A stretch of DNA of 14,319 bases from WJLY01 sp964562405 (GCA_964562405.1 CAZLTC010000062.1:1-14319), one strand, 5' to 3'; numbered from the stretch's first letter, positions 1 through 7,458 are shown. The notes: generated by a model not told the origin, from the letters alone. Numbers and translations: made by a program.

Positions 1-467
1 ACATCCTCTTCTGCCGCGAACACCGCCATGAGATCCCTCGACCGCAGAAGCTCTTTCGGCCGCGCGCCCAGCGCCTCGGTGATGCTGTCGGTCAGAGGCG
101 CGGGCTCCGCGGGACGGGACGGGAAGTCCATGATGAGCAGGCGCCCTTCTCTTCTCACCGTGAGGACGTCGACCTTCGCGGCGAAGTGAACCTCGTCGCC
201 GTGGGCCATCCCGTTCTCGAACACGACGTGCGCGCTCGCGAGCGTGCCGTGCCCACAAAGGTCGACCTCGATCGTGGGCGTGAACCATCTGATCTCGAAG
301 GCGTTACCGCGCGGATGGACGAAGGCGGTCTCGGAGAGATTGTTCTCTGCGGCTATAGCTTGCATCGTATCCTCGGACAGCCAGTCCTTCATGATCACGA
401 CGGCCGCCGGGTTCCCGCGGAAAGGCGAGCCGGTGAACGCGTCCACATGGTAGATCGGGAGTCTCAT
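1..467 (-). CDS. PhzF-family isomerase, N-terminal part (runs off window)
   Basis: This is the first 155 codons of a PhzF/YddE-like protein; the family is usually about 260-300 residues, so the C-terminal half lies outside the window. The start has the family signature (HVDAF at 7-11, GNPAAVV at 18-24). The segment NNLSETAFV at 42-50 carries Glu46, matching the catalytic Glu45 of PhzF, and CGHGT at 71-75 is the second conserved motif. PhzF itself isomerises trans-2,3-dihydro-3-hydroxyanthranilate in phenazine synthesis; most family members have unknown substrates, and no other phz gene is visible here, so phenazine production should not be inferred. The ATG overlaps the stop of the upstream methyltransferase gene by four bases (ATGA, 464-467), which suggests translational coupling in the operon. 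The protein is probably cytoplasmic. The family call is secure; the substrate is unknown. Confidence 0.93.
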   Translation of the reverse strand, partial: MRLPIYHVDAFTGSPFRGNPAAVVIMKDWLSEDTMQAIAAENNLSETAFVHPRGNAFEIRWFTPTIEVDLCGHGTLASAHVVFENGMAHGDEVHFAAKVDVLTVRREGRLLIMDFPSRPAEPAPLTDSITEALGARPKELLRSRDLMAVFAAEED

Positions 468-1168
468 CTTCCCGCCTTCCCCGCGCGCCCGATGTAGGCG
501 GCGACGTTGAAGCCTATCTCCGTGGACCTAACGCCCGCCGCGACCTCATTCCCGAAGTAGAAGGCCAGTAGCTCTCTGGCTTCATCCACGGAGTCGAATC
601 TGAATGAGCTCTCCAGCACGCGCATCTCGAAGCCTCTGTCGGTCCACCAGGAAGACACGCCCGAGATGGCTCTGGGCGATAGAGCGCTGAATTCGTCGTC
701 GCCGGCGTTGTCAACGAAGACCATCGGTCCTCCCGGCACGACCACCCTCGATACCTCGTCGAGTCCGGTTTCGAGGACCGACACGTCCATGCCCGAGAGG
801 AAGAAGGCCCACGTGGAATACGCGCCGTCAAACGTGTCGTCGTGGAACGGGATATCCTGGACGACCCCCGACGCCCAGATGAGCCCGCGCTCCTGCGACA
901 CCATGCCGGGGTCGGGTTCGAGCGCGATGACGGTCCGCCCGGCTCCGTTCAGTTGCTCGGCGGCGTACCCGTCGCCCGCTCCGAGGTCCAGCACCCGCCC
1001 TCTGGGAAGCTCGAGGTCGAGCAGCGCTTCCACGAGCCCGTCGCGGTCCATGCACCTGCGTTCGATCTCGAAGAGGCGCGGCCGGGACGATCCGTAGAAT
1101 GGGACGACGTCGCTACCGAACCTCTCAAGCCCTCTGCCCGCCAATGTCGCCTCCGTGAAGGTCCTCAT
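464..1168 (-). CDS. class I SAM-dependent methyltransferase
   Basis: This is a 234-residue Rossmann-fold methyltransferase of the Methyltransf_11/25 type. Motif I is VLDLGAGDG at residues 59-67, the acidic residue ending strand 2 is Glu84 in ALEPDP, and a motif II-like segment follows at about 103-120 (VQDIPFHDDTFDGAYSTW). It should transfer a methyl group from S-adenosylmethionine to an unknown small-molecule acceptor in the cytoplasm. The ATG used here lies 10 bp after the stop of the arylsulfotransferase-like gene but has only a weak ribosome site. An in-frame TTG at 1142-1144 (codon 9) follows GGAGG with a 5-base spacer and is an equally plausible start, giving 226 residues. The gene's stop overlaps the start of the PhzF gene. 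It is one of two unrelated-looking methyltransferases in the same operon. Confidence 0.9.
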   Translation of the reverse strand: MRTFTEATLAGRGLERFGSDVVPFYGSSRPRLFEIERRCMDRDGLVEALLDLELPRGRVLDLGAGDGYAAEQLNGAGRTVIALEPDPGMVSQERGLIWASGVVQDIPFHDDTFDGAYSTWAFFLSGMDVSVLETGLDEVSRVVVPGGPMVFVDNAGDDEFSALSPRAISGVSSWWTDRGFEMRVLESSFRFDSVDEARELLAFYFGNEVAAGVRSTEIGFNVAAYIGRAGKAGR

Positions 1169-1178
1169 CCGATTGCGG

Positions 1179-2369
1179 TCAGCGTCCTGCGGAGTGGGAC
1201 TCGAGCAGACGATCGACGAGGTTCCCGTCGTACCTGTACGTGCGGTAGAACGTGCCGCGCCTGTCGCTTTGCCTGCTCGGGTTCAGGAAGTTCCACACGA
1301 CATCTCCGTCGCGGGTCACCTCGAAGACCCTGCCCTCGGCCGACTCGGTGATGAGCACGTCTCCGTTGGGGAGAGCCTGGCACGAGCCTCGCCCACGCGA
1401 GAAGAAGTCGTACGGGTGGGCGGCCTTGTACTGCCACACTATCTCATCCTCGACCGGATCGTACTCCACGACGCGCGACCAGCCCCTGAAGAATCCGTTG
1501 TCGAAGACCAGGATGTGCCCGTTGTCGAGGAGAGTAGGCTGGTGAGGGTGGTCCAGCTCCCCCGGGCCCCAGCCCCATACTATGTCGCCGGTCCCGAGGT
1601 CTACGACCCCTACGAAGTCGAGGTTGCGCACGCATATCAGGACGCGTCCGGGAGCGAACGCGGGATGCGCGTGCGGCGAGACGATTGCCTCAACCGTGTT
1701 CATGTGCGACCAGTCGTTCTCGAGAACGTCGCGCGACACCGACGTCAGGGCCTCCTCGGGGCACCACCGCCGCAGCTCGGCTCGGTGCTCACTGAGTTTC
1801 CAGACGCCCGTGCTTCGGCCGCCGCGATCGACGCGCACCAGCTTGTCCGTCTCGAGAGGCTCCGGTCCGATCTCCGGGATCACGGCCGTGTCGTATGCGA
1901 GAATAATGACCGAGCCGTCCGGCTCGACCGCAAAGTCGTGGTGCGCGGGAACCTCCGCCGACCATGTGATCTTCCCGTCCCAGTCGAGTCGGTAGAGACC
2001 GCGGCGCTGCAGGATGACGTAGAGCGCCCCGTCCCGCGTCATCTCAGCGTGCTCCCACTCCTTGAGGTCGGCATTTCGCCACGAGTGGATTTCTCGGCCC
2101 CTCATGTCCACCAAGGTTGCGTGCGACCGTCCGGAGTAGAGCGTGTACCCGTCCCAGGCTCTGAGGCTGTCGTACAGCGTCACGCCGTGTTCGGACTCGG
2201 GGACCTTCTCAGTCCAGGCCACGTACGGGAGCGCCTTGAGCGCCTCCAGCCTGCGTTCCTCGTCGGTCTGAGCGCTCGCGGTATCCGGCTGCACCAGCGC
2301 GCCGCACACCAGAACAGCCAGGACGGCGAAGCACCTGAGGGTCGAAGACCAGTTCACGCGAAACGTCAT
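1179..2369 (-). CDS. secreted arylsulfotransferase-like beta-propeller protein
   Basis: This 396-residue exported protein resembles the arylsulfotransferase (ASST) family, which moves sulfate between phenolic compounds in the periplasm without PAPS. Residues 1-33 look like a Sec signal peptide (hydrophobic core about 12-26, likely cut after ASA at 31-33). The mature part is a run of Asp/Gly-rich propeller blades. Family-like motifs are HHDFAVEPDGS (143-153), DWSHMNTVEAI (219-229), HPHQPTLLDNGHILVFDNG (274-292) and LPNGDVLITES (333-343). His144, His222 and His276 are candidates for the conserved active-site histidines; I cannot align them to the catalytic His436 of the E. coli enzyme by eye. 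It is shorter than classical AssT (near 600 residues), closer to the Arylsulfotran_2 type. No DsbL/DsbI-like partner is nearby. The start overlaps the nitroreductase stop (ATGA, 2366-2369) and follows a strong GGAGGAGGAG site. The ASST-like call is fairly firm; real sulfotransferase activity is inferred. Confidence 0.82.
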   Translation of the reverse strand: MTFRVNWSSTLRCFAVLAVLVCGALVQPDTASAQTDEERRLEALKALPYVAWTEKVPESEHGVTLYDSLRAWDGYTLYSGRSHATLVDMRGREIHSWRNADLKEWEHAEMTRDGALYVILQRRGLYRLDWDGKITWSAEVPAHHDFAVEPDGSVIILAYDTAVIPEIGPEPLETDKLVRVDRGGRSTGVWKLSEHRAELRRWCPEEALTSVSRDVLENDWSHMNTVEAIVSPHAHPAFAPGRVLICVRNLDFVGVVDLGTGDIVWGWGPGELDHPHQPTLLDNGHILVFDNGFFRGWSRVVEYDPVEDEIVWQYKAAHPYDFFSRGRGSCQALPNGDVLITESAEGRVFEVTRDGDVVWNFLNPSRQSDRRGTFYRTYRYDGNLVDRLLESHSAGR

Positions 2370-3256
2370 CGCGATGTCTCCTCCTCCGTGATGTCTCCAT
2401 CGGCAACGACTGGTGTGACGTCGAAGCGGAACCCGGCCCGCGCCAGGCTCTCCAGGAGGTCGTGGTTGAATCCGACCATCACGGCCTGAGGATAGCGCAG
2501 CTCGAACAGGAACTGCGCGCTGTTCCTTATCGCGAGCGCCGCCATGCGCTCCTTCACGTCATCGGCCCAGCTCTCATCCTGCTGCCTGTCGGCCTCCACG
2601 ACCTCGACGTAGGCGCGTTCCAGGTACTTCTCGACGTTGTCGCCGATGGCCCCGTACTTGGTCTCGAACGCGCGGACCAGCTCCTCGTCATCCGGGGAGA
2701 GATAGCGATCGCTGTGCGAGAGAACCTCCCGCGGAAGCTTCGGTATCCCGTCCGGTCTGGAGGCGGGATGTCCAAGCGTCAGGAGCATCATCGGCAGCAC
2801 CCCATGCGGCAGCCCTAGGAACTCGGCCGTCTCGTCCATGCACACCTGCACCGTTCCGACGTAGACGGATCCCAGCCCCATGGCCTCGGCCATGATCGTG
2901 GTGGTCTGGGCGGCACACATCACATCGGCGTACGCGATGAGGAACGACGACAGCGACTCGCGTCCTCGGAACGCTACGCCGGAGAGTCCTGCCCAGCGCT
3001 CGACCCTGTTGAAGTCCAGGCAGAACGCGAGCGTCACGGGCGCGTTGCGTACCCACGGCTGCCCGCCGATGATCCGCGCGAGTTCTTCTCTCCGCTCCGG
3101 CTCGCGGACGACCACGACCGACAGCGGCTGTATGTTGCCGCCTGATGGAGCGTTCGAGGCCACATCGAGGAGCTTCGCCAGCGCCTCGTCGTCCACCGGA
3201 CGGTCGAGGAAGTGGCGCACCGAACGGCGCGACATGAGCAGTTCGTAGAGGTCCAC
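2366..3256 (-). CDS. nitroreductase-family flavoprotein with C-terminal extension
   Basis: This is a 296-residue protein. Its first 190 or so residues are a typical FMN-dependent nitroreductase domain: SRRSVRHF at 9-16 supplies the FMN-phosphate contacts, APSGGNIQP at 36-44 is the conserved loop, and AEAMGLGSVYVG at 123-134 plus the LTLGHP segment at 159-164 are the usual C-terminal family motifs. Such enzymes use NAD(P)H to reduce nitro groups, quinones, enones or halogenated aromatics, and some are dehalogenases or cobalamin-lower-ligand enzymes; the substrate here is unknown. The last 100 or so residues (about 195-296) are extra compared with the usual 200-residue family length, are helix-rich and match nothing I recognise. 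Translation starts at GTG, with GGAG seven bases upstream. The gene sits 34 bp after the second methyltransferase gene and is coupled to the arylsulfotransferase-like gene. Confidence 0.9.
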   Translation of the reverse strand: MDLYELLMSRRSVRHFLDRPVDDEALAKLLDVASNAPSGGNIQPLSVVVVREPERREELARIIGGQPWVRNAPVTLAFCLDFNRVERWAGLSGVAFRGRESLSSFLIAYADVMCAAQTTTIMAEAMGLGSVYVGTVQVCMDETAEFLGLPHGVLPMMLLTLGHPASRPDGIPKLPREVLSHSDRYLSPDDEELVRAFETKYGAIGDNVEKYLERAYVEVVEADRQQDESWADDVKERMAALAIRNSAQFLFELRYPQAVMVGFNHDLLESLARAGFRFDVTPVVADGDITEEETSR

Positions 3257-3290
3257 TGGGATTCTCCGATCGGGCGCCGCCGGACGGCGC

Positions 3291-4001
3291 TCACTCCCGC
3301 ACGAACTCGAACACGCTCGCGGACATCCTGTCCTCTGCGAACTCCCCGCCCACGAAGTCCGAGTAGTGACTCCGGAGTCCGAAACCCGCGGCCTCGTGAG
3401 CAGCGAGGTAGTCGGACGCGCGGACCGGGTGGAGAACGACCGCGCCCTCGAACAGCGCTCGCCCCCGCCGGGTCAGGCGTGTGACGAAGGACGTCCCGGA
3501 TCGCCTGATGAGCGGATACTCCCGCTCGAACACGAGTTCCTCTTCTGGAATCACGACGTCTGGGAACCGGAAACGCTCAAGCCGCAGCAGGTAATCCCAG
3601 TTCACCGTCTGAAAGACCCAGGACCCGGACGTCTCCAGAAGCGCGTGAACGTCAGCAAGAAGACTCGGCAGCCCGTCCTCCGGGAGATGGGAGATGACGT
3701 TCCCTATGCAATAGACACAATCGAACGTCCCCGGTAGAGCCGAAACGCCCTTCATGTCCATCACGCGGAATGAGGCTCCCGGAAAACGGCGGGACGCTAC
3801 GGCCACCATCTCTGGGTCGAGGTCGATACCCATGGCCTCGCGCCCGTCATCCGCGAACCGTCCGCAGTAGTCGCCGGTCCCACACCCCATGTCGAGGACG
3901 CGGGCCCCGACCGGCGCCCGCTCGCGAAGGAAAGAGTAGGTGTCCTCCTCCAGTGGGAAGATCGACTCGTAGTGTCCCGCGAACTCGGAGTAGAACGACA
4001 T
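3291..4001 (-). CDS. class I SAM-dependent methyltransferase
   Basis: This is a 236-residue protein of the Methyltransf_25 type. The SAM-binding motif VLDMGCGTG is at 35-43, Asp60 in GIDLDPEM ends strand 2, and FRVMDM at 78-83 and FDCVYCIGNVISHL at 93-106 match the next two SAM-site elements. The C-terminal half (about 125-236) is a beta-rich region with LVFEREYPLIRRSG, common in methyltransferases that act on small polar substrates. The acceptor is not known. The gene begins 26 bp after the glnS stop with a GGTGGA ribosome site and is followed 34 bp later by the nitroreductase gene, so it probably opens the accessory part of a glnS-led operon. It shares the fold but little visible similarity outside the SAM motifs with the methyltransferase at 464-1168. 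Confidence 0.91.
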   Translation of the reverse strand: MSFYSEFAGHYESIFPLEEDTYSFLRERAPVGARVLDMGCGTGDYCGRFADDGREAMGIDLDPEMVAVASRRFPGASFRVMDMKGVSALPGTFDCVYCIGNVISHLPEDGLPSLLADVHALLETSGSWVFQTVNWDYLLRLERFRFPDVVIPEEELVFEREYPLIRRSGTSFVTRLTRRGRALFEGAVVLHPVRASDYLAAHEAAGFGLRSHYSDFVGGEFAEDRMSASVFEFVRE

Positions 4002-4027
4002 GCATCCACCGAACGCCTGCAGGAATG

Positions 4028-5719
4028 TCAGGATCCCGCCTTCTCGATCTTGGCCCAGCTGTCGCGCAGCGAGACAGACCTGTTGAAGACGGGCGCGCCC
4101 GGGCGCGAGTCCGCCGTGTCCTTGCAGAAATACCCCTGGCGCAGGAACTGGAAGATCGAGCCTCCCGGGGCCGTCGCAAGCCCTTGCTCCACGAGGCAGC
4201 CGGTCAGGGTCTCGAGCGAGTTGGGGTTGATGAGGTCCACGAAGTCGATGTCCTCCGGATCCTCATCCGCCGACTCGCGCAGCAGGTGATCGAACAGCCG
4301 CACTTCCGCAGGAAGCGCATGGGCGGCAGAGACCCAGTGAAGCGTTCCCTTCACCCTCCTGCCGTCGGGAGACTCCCCTCCCCGCGACTCGGGGTCGTAC
4401 GTGCAGCGAAGCTCGGTCACCTCGCCCGTCGACTCGTCGCGCGTGAAGCTCTCGCACTTGATGAAGTAGGCGTGCTTGAGCCTCACCTCGCGACCCGGAG
4501 CCAGCCGGAAGTACTTGCCTGGCGGGTCGTCGCGGAAGTCGCTGCGCTCGATGTAGATCTCACGGGAGAACGGCAGCATCCTCGTGCCTGCGTCGGGGTC
4601 CTCCGGGTTGTTCACGGCCTCGAACTCCTCGACCTTCCCCTCGGGGTAGTTGTCTATGATAACCCTGAGCGGCCGCAGCACGGCCATGACGCGCCGCGCG
4701 CGCTTGTTGAGATCGTCCCTCAGGCAGTGCTCCAGGAGCTCGATTTCGATGGTCGTCGCCGTCTTGGCAACGCCCACGCGTCCGAGGAAGTCGCGTATCG
4801 CCTCGGGCGTGTACCCGCGGCGGCGCATGCCCGCCAGCGTGGGCATGCGTGGGTCATCCCACCCCGTCACGTGCCCATCTTCGACGAGCCTCTTGAGCTT
4901 CCGCTTCGAGAGGACGGTGCGCGTCAGGTTGAGCCTCGCGAACTCGATCTGCTGCGGGTGATACACGTCCAGCTCGTCCAGAAACCAGTCGTAGAGCGCC
5001 CTGTGGTCCTCGAACTCGATGGAGCAGTTCGAGTGCGTGATGCCCTCGATCGAGTCGGAAAGGCAGTGCGTGAAGTCGTACATCGGGTAGATGCACCACT
5101 CGTCGCCGGTCCGGTGGTGGGTGGCGTGCAGGATGCGATACATGACCGGGTCGCGCATGTTGATGTTCGAGGAGGCCATGTCGATCCTGGCGCGAAGCGT
5201 CCGCGCCCCGTCCGGGAACTCGCCGGCTCGCATTCTTGCGAAGAGGTCTATGTTCTCCTCCACCGTGCGGTCGCGGTATGGGCTGTTCTTTCCGGGCTCT
5301 GTTAGCGTCCCGCGGTACTCACGGATCTCGTCGGTAGAGAGGTCGCAGACGTACGCTTTCCCCAGTTCGATCAGGCGGACGGCGAAGTCGTAGAGCTGCC
5401 CGAAATAGTCCGACGCGTGGAAGAGCCTGTCGCCCCAGTCGAAGCCGAGCCAGTGTATGTCCTCGATGATGGAGTCGACGTACTCCTCCTCCTCCATGCA
5501 CGGGTTGGTGTCGTCGAACCGGAGATTACACAGGCCGGCGTATTCCTCGGCGATCGAGAAGTTGAGGTTGAAGGCCTTGGCGTGGCCGATGTGCAGATAC
5601 CCGTTCGGCTCCGGAGGGAACCGGGTATGCACCCGGCCTCCGTACTTTCCGGTCCTCAAGTCCTCCTCGACTATCGCTCGAACGAAGTCGACGCTGCGCT
5701 CCCTCTCAGTGTCTGGCAT
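4028..5719 (-). CDS. glnS: glutaminyl-tRNA synthetase
   Basis: This 563-residue class I aminoacyl-tRNA synthetase attaches glutamine to tRNA(Gln) with ATP in the cytoplasm. The sequence RFPPEPNGYLHIGHAKA (33-49) contains the HIGH signature at 43-46, and VLSKRKL at 269-275 is the KMSKS-equivalent in the form usual for GlnRS. The segment around 210-240 (YPMYDFTHCLSDSIEGITHS) is the conserved GlnRS/GluRS block, and the C-terminal part has the two beta-barrel anticodon-binding domains. The length fits bacterial GlnS (near 555). I chose ATG at 5717-5719 because AGAGGGA lies about seven bases upstream; an in-frame ATG at 5740 and a longer extension reaching the upstream gene are possible but less family-like. 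Having GlnRS means the cell can charge tRNA(Gln) directly. The gene follows the ammonia-lyase gene by 89 bp and heads a run of accessory genes. Confidence 0.97.
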   Translation of the reverse strand: MPDTERERSVDFVRAIVEEDLRTGKYGGRVHTRFPPEPNGYLHIGHAKAFNLNFSIAEEYAGLCNLRFDDTNPCMEEEEYVDSIIEDIHWLGFDWGDRLFHASDYFGQLYDFAVRLIELGKAYVCDLSTDEIREYRGTLTEPGKNSPYRDRTVEENIDLFARMRAGEFPDGARTLRARIDMASSNINMRDPVMYRILHATHHRTGDEWCIYPMYDFTHCLSDSIEGITHSNCSIEFEDHRALYDWFLDELDVYHPQQIEFARLNLTRTVLSKRKLKRLVEDGHVTGWDDPRMPTLAGMRRRGYTPEAIRDFLGRVGVAKTATTIEIELLEHCLRDDLNKRARRVMAVLRPLRVIIDNYPEGKVEEFEAVNNPEDPDAGTRMLPFSREIYIERSDFRDDPPGKYFRLAPGREVRLKHAYFIKCESFTRDESTGEVTELRCTYDPESRGGESPDGRRVKGTLHWVSAAHALPAEVRLFDHLLRESADEDPEDIDFVDLINPNSLETLTGCLVEQGLATAPGGSIFQFLRQGYFCKDTADSRPGAPVFNRSVSLRDSWAKIEKAGS

Positions 5720-5808
5720 TCGTGTTCCCTCTCGCACCATACGGCCGCGTTCCAACCGGCAAGACGTGTGCCCCGGCGGCCTCCCGGGACCGCCGCCTCC
5801 GGTCACCC

Positions 5809-7332
5809 CTACTCGAGACTGCCCACCTCGGCCTCGACCTCCTCCAGTATCTCGCAGGAGCGCACTAGTTCCTTCATCGCGTTGTGGTCCGGGTAGAGCG
5901 GCCTGTCCTCGCCGAGATGCTCGACGTGCCTGCGCACGACCTCGTGCGCCTTCCTGACGCCCTTGCCCGGAGTGAAGTCGCGGAAGTCGAGCGCCTGCGC
6001 CGCGGCCATGAACTCGATGCCCAGCACGCCGTTCGCGTTGTCCAGGATCTGGGCGTTCTTGATGGCCGTGTTCATGCCCATCGAGACGAAATCCTCCTGG
6101 TCGGCCGCGGCAGGAATCGACTGAATGCTCGCCGGCGCCGATAGTATCCGCTGCTCCACGATCAACATGCAGGCAGTGTACTGCGAGAGCATCATGCCAG
6201 ACATCATCCCGGCACCCTTGCTGAGAAACGGCGGAAGACCTATCGAGAGGGCGGGGTTGGTTAATCTGTTGAGCCTGCGCTCGGACAGAACGCAGACCAT
6301 CGTTATCGCGGTGCCCGCCATGTCCATTGGCAGCGAGACGGGCGAGCCCTGGAAATTGGCGCCCGTCAGCGCCAGCTTGTACTCCGGGAAGAAGATCGGG
6401 TTGTCGCCCACACCGTTGAGCTCGATCTCAACCTGGCTCCTCGCGTAATCGATAGCGTCGTGCGCCGCGCCGATGACCTGTGGCGTCGACCTCATGGAGT
6501 ATGCGTCCTGGACCTTGACCTTCATCTTGCCGGTCACGAGGTCGCTGCCATCGATGCATTTGTTCAGCACCCTGGCCGTCCTGACCGCCCCCCTGAACCC
6601 GCGTATCTCGTGGAGCCTGGCGTCGTACGGCTTCATGTTGGCGTAGAGCGACTCGAGCGTCATCGCGCACGCGATCTCGGCCTGCTTGAGCCACCTGTTC
6701 ATGTCGAAGATGTGTATCGCGCTCATCGCCGTCAGCAGGTTCGAGCCGTTGATCGTCGCCAGCCCGTCCCTGGCCTTGAGTCCCGGCACCTTGATCCCGG
6801 CCCGATCGAGCGCCTCGCGTCCGGGAAGCAGCTCGCCCTTGTAGAAGGCCTCGCCTTCGCCCATCATGAGCAGGGCTATCTGAGACATCGGCGCCAGGTC
6901 GCCGCACGCGCCGACCGACCCCTTCTGGCACACCGCGGGCGTCACGCCCTTGTTGAGCATGTCGACGAGGGTCAGCGCGATCTCCGGACGGCATCCGGAG
7001 TGCCCCTGAACGAGAACGTTGATGCGCCCCACCATTGCGCCTCTGACGTACTCGATGGGAGCGAGGTCGCCGATGCCGGCGGCGTGGTTGTAGATGAGGT
7101 ACTTCTGGAACTGCTGAACCTGGTCGTCATCCAGAACGACCTCCGAGAACTCACCGATGCCAGTGTTGACCCCGTACATGATCTCGTGCGCCTGGATCTT
7201 CTCCTCGAGCATGGCGCGGCACACTTTGATGCGCTCGACGGCGTCCTGCGATATCTCGACCTTCTCTCCGTGGCGCGCGATACGCACCACGTTCTCTACC
7301 GTTAGTCCCTTCCCGTCAAGAACGACTGCCAT
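5809..7332 (-). CDS. hutH: histidine ammonia-lyase-type MIO enzyme with Ala-Cys-Gly at the cofactor site
   Basis: This 507-residue member of the aromatic amino acid lyase family would convert L-histidine to trans-urocanate and ammonia using a methylidene-imidazolone group made from its own backbone. The cofactor tripeptide, normally Ala-Ser-Gly, is Ala142-Cys143-Gly144 here (GSVGACGDLAP), confirmed by the TGC codon at 6904-6906. Residues known from Pseudomonas putida HAL appear at matching places: Tyr53, His83, Asn195, Gln275, Tyr278, Arg281, Phe327 and Glu413. His83 and Glu413 favour histidine over phenylalanine or tyrosine. Differences include NH instead of SH before the substrate site (82-83) and NTGIGEF (56-62) where HAL has NTGFGKL. 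The start ATG at 7330-7332 has GAGAGGA eight bases upstream; a longer in-frame start at 7386 is less likely. No hutU, hutI or hutG gene is nearby, so a role other than histidine breakdown is possible. Histidine as substrate is inferred. Confidence 0.88.
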   Translation of the reverse strand: MAVVLDGKGLTVENVVRIARHGEKVEISQDAVERIKVCRAMLEEKIQAHEIMYGVNTGIGEFSEVVLDDDQVQQFQKYLIYNHAAGIGDLAPIEYVRGAMVGRINVLVQGHSGCRPEIALTLVDMLNKGVTPAVCQKGSVGACGDLAPMSQIALLMMGEGEAFYKGELLPGREALDRAGIKVPGLKARDGLATINGSNLLTAMSAIHIFDMNRWLKQAEIACAMTLESLYANMKPYDARLHEIRGFRGAVRTARVLNKCIDGSDLVTGKMKVKVQDAYSMRSTPQVIGAAHDAIDYARSQVEIELNGVGDNPIFFPEYKLALTGANFQGSPVSLPMDMAGTAITMVCVLSERRLNRLTNPALSIGLPPFLSKGAGMMSGMMLSQYTACMLIVEQRILSAPASIQSIPAAADQEDFVSMGMNTAIKNAQILDNANGVLGIEFMAAAQALDFRDFTPGKGVRKAHEVVRRHVEHLGEDRPLYPDHNAMKELVRSCEILEEVEAEVGSLE

Positions 7333-7386
7333 CTCATTATCCTCTCGGTGCTGGTGTCGGGATCGCCGCAGGAACGAGTACGCCAC

Positions 7387-7408
7387 GCGCCGGCCGAGCG
7401 GCCGGTGC
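7387..7408 (-). other. GC-rich palindrome between the HXXEE-like and ammonia-lyase genes
   Basis: CCGGCC at 7390-7395 pairs perfectly with GGCCGG at 7400-7405 around GAGC, and the flanks (7387-7389 with 7406-7408) add two more pairs and one G-T position. It lies in the 126-bp gap between two minus-strand genes, upstream of the ammonia-lyase start at 7332. A weak TATCAT box (minus strand, 7424-7429) lies just upstream of it, so it could be in the ammonia-lyase leader, act as an operator, or end the previous transcript. No T-tract is present. Confidence 0.35.
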
Positions 7409-7458
7409 CACGCGCGCGGCTAGATGATAGCATGAACGGGCGGCGGCGGGGAAGGTCG

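Noticed and set aside
1..467. Phenazine biosynthesis cluster suggested by the PhzF-like gene
   Set aside because: PhzF-like proteins are widespread outside phenazine pathways and no phzA/B/C/D/E/G gene is visible.
1155..2489. A 444-codon plus-strand reading frame opposite the arylsulfotransferase-like gene
   Set aside because: It is the mirror of a well-supported gene in GC-rich DNA, with Arg/Val/Pro-rich composition and no recognisable domain.
3770..5305. A 511-codon plus-strand frame opposite glnS
   Set aside because: It lies antisense to an unmistakable glutaminyl-tRNA synthetase and has low-complexity Arg/Val/Glu content; long antisense frames are expected at this GC content.
5775..5797. 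Intrinsic terminator between the ammonia-lyase gene and glnS
   Set aside because: A 6-bp GC stem (GGCGGC with GCCGCC) exists but has an 11-base loop and no T-tract, so it is not distinguishable from chance in this GC-rich spacer.
6460..7305. A 281-codon plus-strand frame opposite the ammonia-lyase gene
   Set aside because: It is antisense to a conserved enzyme, with no domain and no ribosome site of note.
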